Origin: Microcaldota archaeon | GTDB lineage: Archaea > Micrarchaeota > Micrarchaeia > Micrarchaeales > Micrarchaeaceae | Length of the DNA: 38,362 bases | Direction of reading: 5' to 3' | Assembly: GCA_021785805.1 (NCBI GenBank) | Contig: JAJYEJ010000002.1 | Location: 3,073-41,434, forward strand | Part shown: positions 17,332 to 26,450 of the stretch, piece after piece | How positions within the stretch are numbered: position 1 is the stretch's first letter | Layout of the letters: every line of letters starts with the position of its first letter | Made by a program: the position numbers and the translations under genes | Notes under the pieces: model-generated | Told to the model about the DNA's origin: nothing | Databases searched by the model: none | The model's input: only the letters and a program-made list of their open reading frames with translations

Positions 17332-19349
17332 CTGCCCGTCCTGCGTCTTGCTGCCTTTCTCATCTGCGCCCTCTTCCTCGAGAAATAATACCTTTCAAGG
17401 ACCACTATGGTCAATATGACTGCCGGTATCACCGCCACCGCTCCAGGCGTCAGGAAGGTCACTATGGAGTTCCCGCCTTCGCTCGTGTCTATGCTCTGCC
17501 TCTGCCCGAAGTAATCCTCATAGCCCTCTACGTACCCGTATGGGACGTCGACGAACTTGATCGCGCCGCTCGGGCCCAAAGTGGTATTGACCATCGTCCC
17601 GTTGGCGAATGTCGCGTTCACGCTTGCGACGACCGGGAAGCCAAAGTAACTCCTTGCGCCTATCGTGACATTGTAGACCGGTACGGCGAAGGATACCGTC
17701 TTCGGGTAGCTCACGTTCCGTATCACGTAGCCTACTGAGATATTGACGCCTTTGTAATCCACGCCGTCTACGGTGTATGTCCTGTTTGCGAACATATACG
17801 TGCTTCCGTAGCTCGTAGTCCCGCTCACATTGATCGCGGAGACGGATATCGGGTTGCCGTAAGCGTCTTCCGCATTCAGCGTGACTAGGTACTGTTGCAG
17901 GTACTCCGCGGTGAGGAATACCGGCGCATCGACCTTTACGCTAAACGTGCTTTCGTTAGAACCGTTGTTCCAGTCGTAGAACGCCATCCTGCTTCCTCTT
18001 CCAGCAGACACATACGGGTCCATCAGCGATACCTTTGCTACGGAGCCATTATCATACCAACCGCTCCCGGTCGCATTGCCATATGGGGTTTCCGCGTTGA
18101 CCAGATATTGTATGACCCATTCCGTCGAGATGTTAATCGGAGAATCCACCGCTACGGAAGTGTTCATTCCGGTCTCGCCGTTGCTCCACCTCACAAAGCT
18201 CGCGCGTTTGCCCATGCCTACGGTTATCCTGTTCGCGTCAAGCGTTACTCTGGCGGTGGAGCTGGCGTTGTACCAACCGCTCCCGGAGATGAGACCGTAC
18301 GATGTGCTCGCATTCACGTAATACTGCAAGCCCCACATGGCCGTCTCAGTTATGTTTCCATCCATATTCACTGTCGCATCGGGATTGGGTCCGGTGTACG
18401 CCCCAGTCCCTGCCCCGGCCCATCCCAGGAATACCTCGCGTTCCCCGGAAGAGACGTTAACCGCAGCAGGTTCGTAAAGCTGGAGCGTGGAGTAAGCGGA
18501 ATAGTTTCCGGATTGCCCCGCAGTGCCGTACGCCGTCACCACATTGAGCTTGTATCCGAGGCTCCATAGGAGCGCATAGTTGCTAGGCACGGGTATCCCG
18601 GATCCGACCATGAAATTATTCTGTTTGTTGTTTATCTCTTCGACGCCATAGGGGTTGCCCAGGAATCTGCTGCTGCCCTTTCCGTATCCTATGTAAGTGT
18701 ATCCCCTTACGACCTGGAGGAACTTGCCGTTCTGCTGGAACATCAGGTCCTTGAATGGCACATCGGGCATAGACTGCGAGGCGTCAGGAGCATCTGCATA
18801 TTCCGCTATCGCCGCTGGCGGGTTAGGCCCAGAATTATCCGTGCCGAGATCCACGCTGCCTATCTGCTGCCCGTTCATATATATGTACCAGACGTTCCCA
18901 GATGAGTCGAACGAGTACGTGTTGTAAGTGCCGTTCTGCCCTGCTGAACCATCAGGCCCAAGCTCTCCGAGAAAGCTCTCGCCGTAATAGTTTGCAGGAA
19001 AATACTCCCAGAACCATGACGCATGCCCTGCTGTCAGGTACGTCTGGCCGGTGCAGCCCGATAGGGTGCAGTTCGAGGCGAAGTCTCCCGTGGCGTTAGG
19101 CACCTCGTACCCTACCTGTATGAAAGCCCCATTGGACAGGGTCTCTCCGACCCAGTAGCCGAAAGAGCCCGTGCCTATCTGCTGCGGGGCGATGGTCTGT
19201 ATCTGTATGGAAGCTCCGGTGTTGAATTCGGTCGATGAATCCCCCTGTGCGCCTGTTTGGAACCAGTACTGGGCGGAACTTACTGCAGGCGCCACAGCCA
19301 CCGCTATCAGGAAAAGCATCAATAGCCGTTGCACGCTATACCCTGACAT
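17328..19349 (-). CDS. Secreted surface protein with about 70-aa tandem repeats and C-terminal transmembrane anchor
   Basis: Start trimmed to MSGYSVQRLLMLFLIAVAVAPAVSSAQYW (signal peptide); repeats QYYVNASTSYGLISGSGWY... / QYLVNAETPYGNATGSGWY...; C-terminal VAVIPAVILTIVVLERYYF then basic tail. Confidence 0.85.
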   Translation of the reverse strand: MSGYSVQRLLMLFLIAVAVAPAVSSAQYWFQTGAQGDSSTEFNTGASIQIQTIAPQQIGTGSFGYWVGETLSNGAFIQVGYEVPNATGDFASNCTLSGCTGQTYLTAGHASWFWEYFPANYYGESFLGELGPDGSAGQNGTYNTYSFDSSGNVWYIYMNGQQIGSVDLGTDNSGPNPPAAIAEYADAPDASQSMPDVPFKDLMFQQNGKFLQVVRGYTYIGYGKGSSRFLGNPYGVEEINNKQNNFMVGSGIPVPSNYALLWSLGYKLNVVTAYGTAGQSGNYSAYSTLQLYEPAAVNVSSGEREVFLGWAGAGTGAYTGPNPDATVNMDGNITETAMWGLQYYVNASTSYGLISGSGWYNASSTARVTLDANRITVGMGKRASFVRWSNGETGMNTSVAVDSPINISTEWVIQYLVNAETPYGNATGSGWYDNGSVAKVSLMDPYVSAGRGSRMAFYDWNNGSNESTFSVKVDAPVFLTAEYLQQYLVTLNAEDAYGNPISVSAINVSGTTSYGSTYMFANRTYTVDGVDYKGVNISVGYVIRNVSYPKTVSFAVPVYNVTIGARSYFGFPVVASVNATFANGTMVNTTLGPSGAIKFVDVPYGYVEGYEDYFGQRQSIDTSEGGNSIVTFLTPGAVAVIPAVILTIVVLERYYFSRKRAQMRKAARRRTGR

Positions 19350-20139
19350 ACTCAATACCGAGTTCATTAAGTTTATCCAATATGCCTTTGCGCTGCGTGG
19401 CATTGACGCTGGCCCACTCGATGACGCATACCTCTGGCTTCGGCCTTGACCTGTCAAACGCCTGCTGCAGCATATCCACTTCCGTGATGAAATGCTTCGG
19501 CATCATGTGGGCGAATGCATATTTCCCTTCCAGCGCGAGTTTGGTGAATTTCGAAGGGTAGTGCGTTGACCCCACCCCCACGGCTACCTTATCAAAGCTC
19601 TCATCAGCCTCGGTCAACGCCCTAACCAGGCAACCTGCGAGTCCAGCCGCAAGCGGTTTGCTGTTTACGATGTCGTCATTGCCTCCGACCTCAAGATAGA
19701 GTGAAGGGGTCGTAAGCAAAGGGCCATGATGCGTTGCCTCGTATGTGACATCGATGTCCTTGGTAGGTAATGTACTCATCTTCTTCAACACGTTGAGCAT
19801 GGCTGCGGGTGCAGCTACGCCGAGCTCCCTGGGTTTGCCTCCCAGCTTCGCCTCCTCGGACCAGTTGCCCTCAGGGTGCACGGTGAAGGAGGGCACTCCA
19901 GCTGCGCTGCGATGCCGGCTAAGGAAGAACACCAGGTCAGTCCTGACCAGGCTGTCGAGGAAATCGGCGTTTATGTGGGGTTCGCTTATCTCCAACATCT
20001 CCACTCCGGGAAGGTCATGCGATATGAAGTGCCTGCGCCCCTGCAAAGGGTCCGCTTCCTCAAAGCGGGTGCTGGACTTGAGCGCTTCAGCGGCGTTAAT
20101 GGATGTCGGATCCATCAATGAGTATACCACGAACGGCAT
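19336..20139 (-). CDS. dtdA: D-aminoacyl-tRNA deacylase, archaeal DtdA type
   Basis: 267 aa; FFLSRHRSAAGVPSFTVHPEGNW, YEATHHGP, EVGG, GVGSTHYPSKFTKLALEGKYAFAHMMPKH motifs. Confidence 0.92.
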   Translation of the reverse strand: MPFVVYSLMDPTSINAAEALKSSTRFEEADPLQGRRHFISHDLPGVEMLEISEPHINADFLDSLVRTDLVFFLSRHRSAAGVPSFTVHPEGNWSEEAKLGGKPRELGVAAPAAMLNVLKKMSTLPTKDIDVTYEATHHGPLLTTPSLYLEVGGNDDIVNSKPLAAGLAGCLVRALTEADESFDKVAVGVGSTHYPSKFTKLALEGKYAFAHMMPKHFITEVDMLQQAFDRSRPKPEVCVIEWASVNATQRKGILDKLNELGIEYVRV

Positions 20140-20205
20140 TCTATGACCTACGACGCGTATCTAAGCGCAGGGTAGGCTTTTATTTGTTGCCCAGAGAATA
20201 AAACC

Positions 20206-20532
20206 ATGGAAATAAGGAGCACGCAGTGGTTCGCGAGACACCGCGAGGACTTTGTATGCGAGAACTGCAGCATGGTGATCAAGGGCAACGGATTCACCGA
20301 CCATTGCCCAGATTGCCTGTTCAGCAAGCATGTCGATATCAATCCCGGAGACAGGGCGGAGAACTGCCGCGGTATGATGGCGCCTATCCGCGCACTGCAC
20401 AACAGGAAGAATTTCGTCCTATACTATAAATGCCTAAAATGCGGGGTAAACAAGAGGGTCAACGCATCCGCAGAGGATAACAACAAACTGCTTCTGTCCC
20501 TTACTGCTTCTGTATCAAAACGCAGTAGATAA
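20206..20532 (+). CDS. RNHCP-domain zinc-binding protein
   Basis: FVCENCSMVIKG...DHCPDCLFSKHVDINPGDRAENCRGMMAPI...YKCLKCG matches the RNHCP consensus. Confidence 0.88.
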   Translation: MEIRSTQWFARHREDFVCENCSMVIKGNGFTDHCPDCLFSKHVDINPGDRAENCRGMMAPIRALHNRKNFVLYYKCLKCGVNKRVNASAEDNNKLLLSLTASVSKRSR

Positions 20533-20671
20533 ATCCACCGGCATGGCGCCGGGTCGGGAAGCATGCAATCCTGTCCACGGACAGTGTACGAATATCGACC
20601 AGGTATTCCATCTGCGGATACTAAGGAATAAAAACACTCGTAGAGAATCAGATAAACGTATCGGTGGCGTG

Positions 20672-21028
20672 ATGCTGTATAACTACCTAGCGATTGTCTT
20701 CTTCATCGCCTTCGCCATATTCATGCCAGTATCGCTTCTCATCACCTCCAGACTCATAAGGAGCAGCAAGCCCGGGAACAAAGTCAAGAATGCGCCATAC
20801 GAGAGCGCAGAGGAGCCCATAGGGGAGATCAAGGACACGGACATAGAGTACATGCCGTTCTTCGCGATATTCCTGCCGTTCGAGATTGTCGCGATGATAC
20901 TGGCGCTGTGGTCGGTATCCGTGAGGAGCCTGAGCTTCACGACAAACATGTCTGTCATAGGGCTTGCGATAGTCGCGATGATCATGTCACTGATAGGTTA
21001 TCTTTACATACGTGAGAAACATGCCTGA
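20672..21028 (+). CDS. nuoA: NADH-quinone oxidoreductase subunit A-like
   Basis: Start trimmed to MLYNYLAIVFFIAF; APYESAEEPIG...Y.PFFAIFLPFEIVAMILALWSVS typical of NuoA/NdhC; followed by nuoBCD. Confidence 0.88.
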   Translation: MLYNYLAIVFFIAFAIFMPVSLLITSRLIRSSKPGNKVKNAPYESAEEPIGEIKDTDIEYMPFFAIFLPFEIVAMILALWSVSVRSLSFTTNMSVIGLAIVAMIMSLIGYLYIREKHA

Positions 21029-21701
21029 AGCGGAAACTGTAACCGGAGTGGCGGAGGCTGAAGCCCAGCCGCAGCCGCCGGAGGGCACCCCATACACCGC
21101 AGAGCAGTTCCTGAACGCGAGGGAGCGGATGGACAAACTCTATCTAGAGACCGCATCGATAAAGGGGAAGCCAGTGAACGCCATGTTTGCGAAGCTAAGC
21201 GACCTCACCAAGATGATGTCAAAAAACGTTCTCAGCTGGGGCAAGACGAATTCCATGTGGCCGCTACAGTTCGGCCTAGCCTGCTGCGCGATAGAGCTTA
21301 TGGACTTTGGAGCTGCCAGGATAGACGCGGAGAGGAAGGGATACCTCCTATTCAGGGCAACACCAAGACAATGTGATGTCATGATCGTAGCTGGATGGGT
21401 CACCAAGTCGGTGGTCCCAAGGATAAAGAGGCTATACGAGCAGATGGCATCGCCAAAATACGTGATCGCATACGGAGAATGCGCCACATGCGGAGGGCCA
21501 TGGTGGGAAAGCTATAACATAATAAAGGGCATAGACCAGGTCCTCCCAGTCGATGTTTATGTTGCAGGTTGTCCGCCAAAACCGGAGAACCTTTTCGGAG
21601 CGCTAATGAAGCTACAGAAGAAAGTAGGTGGGAATGTTGCAGGAGATACCGAGAGAGGCGTTAGTGAAAACGCTAGAAGGAATGAAGGCGAGAGGGTTTA
21701 A
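21012..21701 (+). CDS. nuoB: NADH-quinone oxidoreductase subunit B-like
   Basis: FGLACCAIELM, CDVMIVAGWVTKSVVPRIKRLYEQM, ECATCGGPW, VAGCPPKPE: all four N2 cluster cysteines present. Confidence 0.95.
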   Translation: MRNMPEAETVTGVAEAEAQPQPPEGTPYTAEQFLNARERMDKLYLETASIKGKPVNAMFAKLSDLTKMMSKNVLSWGKTNSMWPLQFGLACCAIELMDFGAARIDAERKGYLLFRATPRQCDVMIVAGWVTKSVVPRIKRLYEQMASPKYVIAYGECATCGGPWWESYNIIKGIDQVLPVDVYVAGCPPKPENLFGALMKLQKKVGGNVAGDTERGVSENARRNEGERV

Positions 21702-22008
21702 CTATCTCGTCAAGATAACGGCAGTAGACTACACGAGCTACGTAGAGCTAGTGTACATACTGTATAACCTCTCTACGAAAGCCCAGGAAATAGTCAAGGT
21801 GAAGCTGCAGCCGAACGGCATGGAGGTCGAAACTGTGATGCCGATATTCTCGGCTGCGGACTGGTACGAGAGAGAATTGTCGGAGATGTTCGGGATAAGG
21901 ATAAAGGGGAGGAACGCGCGCAGGCTGCTTCTTGAGGAATGGGACGGCGTCGATGCGCCTCTCATGAAGAGCTTCGTATGGGGAACGGATTACAAGAGGC
22001 AGAGCTGA
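21628..22008 (+). CDS. nuoC: NADH-quinone oxidoreductase subunit C-like
   Basis: 126 aa; VYILYNLSTKAQEIVKVKL...SADWYERELSEMFGIRIKGRNARRLLLEEW typical NuoC; exact start uncertain (21628 or 21634). Confidence 0.88.
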   Translation: MGMLQEIPREALVKTLEGMKARGFNYLVKITAVDYTSYVELVYILYNLSTKAQEIVKVKLQPNGMEVETVMPIFSAADWYERELSEMFGIRIKGRNARRLLLEEWDGVDAPLMKSFVWGTDYKRQS

Positions 22009-23102
22009 TGGCCATGATGAGGATAAACGTAGGGCCGTTGCACCCTAGCACTCACGGAGTCCTGAGGTTAGTCGTGGATGTGGATGGCGACACCATAATG
22101 AATGTGGAGCCGCACATAGGCTTCCTGCACAGGGGCGTGGAGAAACTGTGCGAGACAAGGATGTATATGCAGAACCCCTCATACTTCGAGAAGCTCGATT
22201 ACATAGCCCCGATGAGTTGGCAGGAACTCTATGTCGCCTCTGTGGAGCAGGCGATGGGGGTCCAGGTGAAGGAGGCTGCGCAGTACGCCAGGGTCATACT
22301 TCTGGAATTCCAGAGGATAGCGAACCACCTCCTCTGGACGGGCACCATGGCCAACGACATCGGCCAGATGTTCACCATATTCATGTGGTGCTTCAGGGAA
22401 AGGGATAAGGTGCTCAAGCTCCTGGAAGACGTGACCGGAGGCAGGATGTTCTACCTGAACATGAGGCTCGGCGGGATACAGAGGCCATTGCCCCCTGATT
22501 TCAAGGACAGGGCTTATGCGCTTGCCGACTACCTGGAGAAGAAGGTAAGGGAATACCCAGATGTCCTCGATGCGAACAGCGTATTCATGGAGAGGATGCG
22601 GGGGGTCGGCGCGATAAGCAAGGAAGACGCGATAAACTACGGGGTGACCGGACCTGTCCTCAGGGCAGCCGGCGTGGAAGAGGATGTAAGGAGGTCCAGC
22701 CCGTATTACGTGTACGACAAGATGGATTTCAGGATTCCAACCGGGAGAAACGGCGACTGCTACGACAGGTATAGGGTGAGGTATGAGGAGATGCTCCAGA
22801 GCATAAGGATAATAAGGCAGGCGCTGGACACGCTGCCGGACGGTGACATGGTCGGCGCCCCAATAAAGCTCATCGGCCCTCCGGCCAAACCCGACATAGT
22901 CGTGGCAAGAAGGGAGCTTCCAAAAGGGGAGGGCCTGATATACATGGTCCCGGACAAGCAGAGGCCATACCGGATATCGCTAAGGGCTCCAGGGTTCGTC
23001 AACCTCGCAGCTCTGCCTAAGATGGCGGTTGGTGCCAAGTTCGCCGACCTCTTCGCCATATTCGGAAGCCTCGATATAATATTCGGTGAGACTGACAGGT
23101 AA
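22008..23102 (+). CDS. nuoD: NADH-quinone oxidoreductase subunit D-like
   Basis: Start trimmed to MAMMRINVGPLHPSTHGVLRL; GFLHRGVEKL, SPYYVYDKMDFRIPTGRNGDCYDRYRVR, GSLDIIFGETDR end. Confidence 0.95.
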   Translation: MAMMRINVGPLHPSTHGVLRLVVDVDGDTIMNVEPHIGFLHRGVEKLCETRMYMQNPSYFEKLDYIAPMSWQELYVASVEQAMGVQVKEAAQYARVILLEFQRIANHLLWTGTMANDIGQMFTIFMWCFRERDKVLKLLEDVTGGRMFYLNMRLGGIQRPLPPDFKDRAYALADYLEKKVREYPDVLDANSVFMERMRGVGAISKEDAINYGVTGPVLRAAGVEEDVRRSSPYYVYDKMDFRIPTGRNGDCYDRYRVRYEEMLQSIRIIRQALDTLPDGDMVGAPIKLIGPPAKPDIVVARRELPKGEGLIYMVPDKQRPYRISLRAPGFVNLAALPKMAVGAKFADLFAIFGSLDIIFGETDR

Positions 23103-23129
23103 CACCTGGCGTCTAGCCCTACTGCTGCG

Positions 23130-24698
23130 CTATGGGGCGGTGCCGTTGTACTCTAGGAGATAGCCGGTGCCGTTGTAGGCGTACACCCTGTAATTCGTGT
23201 TGTTCGCGAAGAATGACTGCGCATAGCCGACATCTATATACGCATTGAGGCTTATGTTCTCATTCAGGTCTATAAGCGCATACTGCGGAGTGAAGAATCT
23301 GTCTATATTGGTGCTGGGGTCGAACTGTTCAAGATATCTTCTTGTGGCGACATGCGGCACTATGTAGAAATCCGTGATAAGAGAGGCATTTTTCGGCACA
23401 ATCATGATCAGCGAATTAATCTGGGAATCGAGCGCAGCCTGTTGCGGTCCTACCATAAAGAGGAAGTCCTGTCCCAGATTGTTGACGTTCTTTGAATAGA
23501 CCATGGCCGGATAGAATACCAAGATTATTGCGGTTACGCATACGATTGAAACTACTAGGAATGTGATGGCTGTCTGCATATACTCATGCCCGAATTTGTT
23601 GTGCATATATGTGGCAACGACCCCCTTCCTCTCCTTGATCATCATGAGCCCGATTATTGCGCCTACTATGGTTCCGCCGAGCACATAGCTGAAATACTGG
23701 TCCCATACCACTATAAAATTCAGGTTGTGCAGGAAGAATACTATCGATAGCCATGGTAAATCGAAGATAAGGGTGATTAGCGGGTCGAATATGATTACCG
23801 CTCCAAAGCTGAAGAACACTATTATCAATCCGTATATGAGATACCCGTCGAATTGAGGATCCCACGGCTGGCCTCCGGCATTGCCCGTAAGCGCACCCAC
23901 CATGTTGCCCACCACACCGGTCCCGCTATTCGATACCTTGAACTGCGCCGGAAGATCGCTATATGAAGTGCTGTAGCTGTTGACGAGCACAGAAGTGACA
24001 TATGCCTCCAGAGCTATCGCAGCCACGGCCAGAATGATGATGCTTGAAGCCAGCATAAGCCTCTGTTTGCGTAAATCAGCGTCTTTCGTATAACTGAAGT
24101 CGTAAAGGAACAGGCCAACACCTAGCGGTATGGCGAGGAACGGTGCGCTCTCTATCGACCCCAAGAACAACAGCAGCGATATAAAGAACCACCGCTTGTT
24201 CAGCTTCATATAAAGATAGAACGTCAGTACGAATAACGGTATGAGCAGGAACTCCGCATGGTAGTCGAAGATGAGCATACCGTACATACCAGGATTAAGC
24301 AGATAGACTATACAGAATATGACTCCTAGCGTGCTGCTCTTAGCCAGGTCCTTTACCACGAAGAATATCAGCAATCCCGTCAGCGACAGCCCCAACGCCT
24401 GTATGAAGAGCAAGGTAAGCGAGGACTGGTAGAGATAGAATATAGGAAGAAATAATATCTGATCGGGCGATATGTGGTTCCAGAATACGAAGTATTGCAG
24501 ACCGTGCATCACGCCCGGATAATTGAGATGGTAATAGAAGCTCATCGTAGAGAAGCCGAGGTCGGAGTATTCATGGAAGGTGTTGTATGCATTGATTCCA
24601 AACATCGTCCAGTATACTACGCTTATCAGGGTTACAGCTATCGCTATGTACAATGCCGTCTTGTCCTTTAGAATAAGCTTTTCCAGTTTCGCGGCCAC
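23130..24698 (-). CDS. DUF2079-like polytopic membrane protein
   Basis: LIFDYHAEFLLIPLFVLTFYLYMKLNKRWFFISLLLFLGSIESAPFLAIPLGVGL resembles DUF2079; the track ORF extends into antisense of the glycosyltransferase, so a GTG start at 24698 is preferred (uncertain). Confidence 0.75.
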   Translation of the reverse strand: MAAKLEKLILKDKTALYIAIAVTLISVVYWTMFGINAYNTFHEYSDLGFSTMSFYYHLNYPGVMHGLQYFVFWNHISPDQILFLPIFYLYQSSLTLLFIQALGLSLTGLLIFFVVKDLAKSSTLGVIFCIVYLLNPGMYGMLIFDYHAEFLLIPLFVLTFYLYMKLNKRWFFISLLLFLGSIESAPFLAIPLGVGLFLYDFSYTKDADLRKQRLMLASSIIILAVAAIALEAYVTSVLVNSYSTSYSDLPAQFKVSNSGTGVVGNMVGALTGNAGGQPWDPQFDGYLIYGLIIVFFSFGAVIIFDPLITLIFDLPWLSIVFFLHNLNFIVVWDQYFSYVLGGTIVGAIIGLMMIKERKGVVATYMHNKFGHEYMQTAITFLVVSIVCVTAIILVFYPAMVYSKNVNNLGQDFLFMVGPQQAALDSQINSLIMIVPKNASLITDFYIVPHVATRRYLEQFDPSTNIDRFFTPQYALIDLNENISLNAYIDVGYAQSFFANNTNYRVYAYNGTGYLLEYNGTAP

Positions 24699-24765
24699 GG
24701 AGAGGATTAGCAGCAAAACATTAAAAGATATCGTCCCAAGAGGATTAGACTGTTTGGTGCGTCTA

Positions 24766-25473
24766 ATGGGACCTAGGCTCAGCTTGATACTTCCGGTATA
24801 CAACGAACGCGACAGGCTCTCCAAGAACTTCAAGAGCATATACGACGAAGCGAAGCGACTAGGCACGTTCGAGATCATAATAGCCGAAGACGGCTCCACC
24901 GACGGTTCCAAGGAGCTGGCCAATAGGCTCTCCAAGCGGGATGGCGTGAAGGTCCTTTCAGTGAAGGGGCGGACTGGGCGCGGCGGGGCGATAAAACGGG
25001 CTGTCAAGATAGCTCACGGCAATGTCATAGGGTATATAGACATCGACCTCGCTGTGCCGCTCAGATACATGAAGGATGCGATAAAGCTGGTCGAAGACGG
25101 CCACCCCGTCGTCACGGGCTCAAGGTACGAGAAGGGGGCGGACACCACCAGAAGCATTTACAGGCACATTGCCAGCAAGTCCTACAATCTGCTGCTAAAG
25201 GTTCTGTTGTCGTCTAAGGTCAAGGATCATCAATGCGGATTCAAGTTCTGGTCAGGGAAGTACATAAAGAAGGCGATAAAGGACATAAAGGACAATCACT
25301 GGTTCTTCGACTCCGAGATGCTTGTCAGGGCGGAGCGTACCGGCATAACCCCATACGAGCTTCCTGTCGAGTGGCACGAGGGGAGGGAGACAAAGGTGCG
25401 GCTAAAGGACAACATCTACTTCGTAAAACAGATTCTCAGGCTAAGATCAGAACTGGCCATGCCCCATAAGTGA
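24766..25473 (+). CDS. Family 2 glycosyltransferase, dolichyl-phosphate sugar synthase-like
   Basis: MGPRLSLILPVYNERDRL...IIAEDGSTDGS...GRGGAIKRAVKIAHGNVIGYIDIDLAVP...DHQCGFKFW; start trimmed from the track ORF. Confidence 0.9.
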   Translation: MGPRLSLILPVYNERDRLSKNFKSIYDEAKRLGTFEIIIAEDGSTDGSKELANRLSKRDGVKVLSVKGRTGRGGAIKRAVKIAHGNVIGYIDIDLAVPLRYMKDAIKLVEDGHPVVTGSRYEKGADTTRSIYRHIASKSYNLLLKVLLSSKVKDHQCGFKFWSGKYIKKAIKDIKDNHWFFDSEMLVRAERTGITPYELPVEWHEGRETKVRLKDNIYFVKQILRLRSELAMPHK

Positions 25474-25552
25474 AAAGCCGAAAGCCCAGATTGGTGTTCT
25501 CCAGCGGATACGCATTTAGCATTTATCTTATACCATACGGCTTGTGGCGTAT

Positions 25553-26290
25553 TCAAGCCTTCCTGAGCTTGGACACGGATCCGAAGTCGATAGTCGAGCC
25601 ATAACCTATCGCAATCGCACGCATGCCATCAACCCTGGTTCTCCTGAAAACCGGTGACAGCAGCGTGCTAGCCGGCTGCATGTTCACATCGGTCCCAGCC
25701 GCATAATAGTTTATGGCCGGCAGGACCAGAAGCGGTTTTCCTTCGTATCTGCCGTACAGGAAGCACCTAAGCTTCTCCTTTATGCCTGTCGCGTTGTATA
25801 TCCCTATGGCCGGATGCTCATGCCCCATTATCAGCATCTTTGCCTTTTTCACGCCTTCCGGGAGTTCCTCTCCATGGAAGAAGAGGTAGCCGCCTATCAG
25901 AGCCTCCTGCCGGTAGACCTTCAGCTTGAAAGGTTCCTTGTACCTTTCCACAAAGTTGTCATGATTGCCCTTTATGAGCACAGGCATCGCCTTCTTCTCC
26001 TTAAGGAAGTTTATGAAGTCGTAAAGCTCGTTGAACTCCTCCTGGTCCACGGTGGAGAACTCGTTCTTTATGTCTCCGTCCACTATAACGGTATCGGCCT
26101 TTGTGGACTTTAATGCTCCCCCGATCATGTCCATTATCTTCTTGAGGTTCGCCTTTGGGAGGAAGACGCCGCTCTTGACCATGACGCCCTCGTAGCCCAG
26201 ATGTAGGTCTGCCACGACCAACGCGTTAAGGCTCCGTATGTACGCTATGGGTAACCCATCAAGCAGCTCCACATCCTTTGTCAAGTTCAT
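25553..26290 (-). CDS. Metallophosphoesterase, COG1407-like
   Basis: VADLHLGYE, IVDGDIKNEF, LIKGNHDNF, FFHGEELP, IMGHEHPAIGI metallophosphoesterase motifs. Confidence 0.9.
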   Translation of the reverse strand: MNLTKDVELLDGLPIAYIRSLNALVVADLHLGYEGVMVKSGVFLPKANLKKIMDMIGGALKSTKADTVIVDGDIKNEFSTVDQEEFNELYDFINFLKEKKAMPVLIKGNHDNFVERYKEPFKLKVYRQEALIGGYLFFHGEELPEGVKKAKMLIMGHEHPAIGIYNATGIKEKLRCFLYGRYEGKPLLVLPAINYYAAGTDVNMQPASTLLSPVFRRTRVDGMRAIAIGYGSTIDFGSVSKLRKA

Positions 26291-26396
26291 GTTAAGCCTA
26301 TCTAACGATGATTACCTTATGCTATAAGAAACATATGATATTATGGTATAAACATCAAAAGCATAAAATCTCTTTCTAACGTGTTAGCGAAAACCA

Positions 26397-26408
26397 GAGT
26401 TTAAATAA
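26397..26408 (+). promoter_or_regulatory. TATA-box-like promoter upstream of the pilin/propeller gene
   Basis: GAGTTTAAATAAG about 45-50 nt upstream of ATG 26451. Confidence 0.4.
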
Positions 26409-26450
26409 GTACATCTCAAATGTCCGTATATATTATTAAATGGCGAAAAT

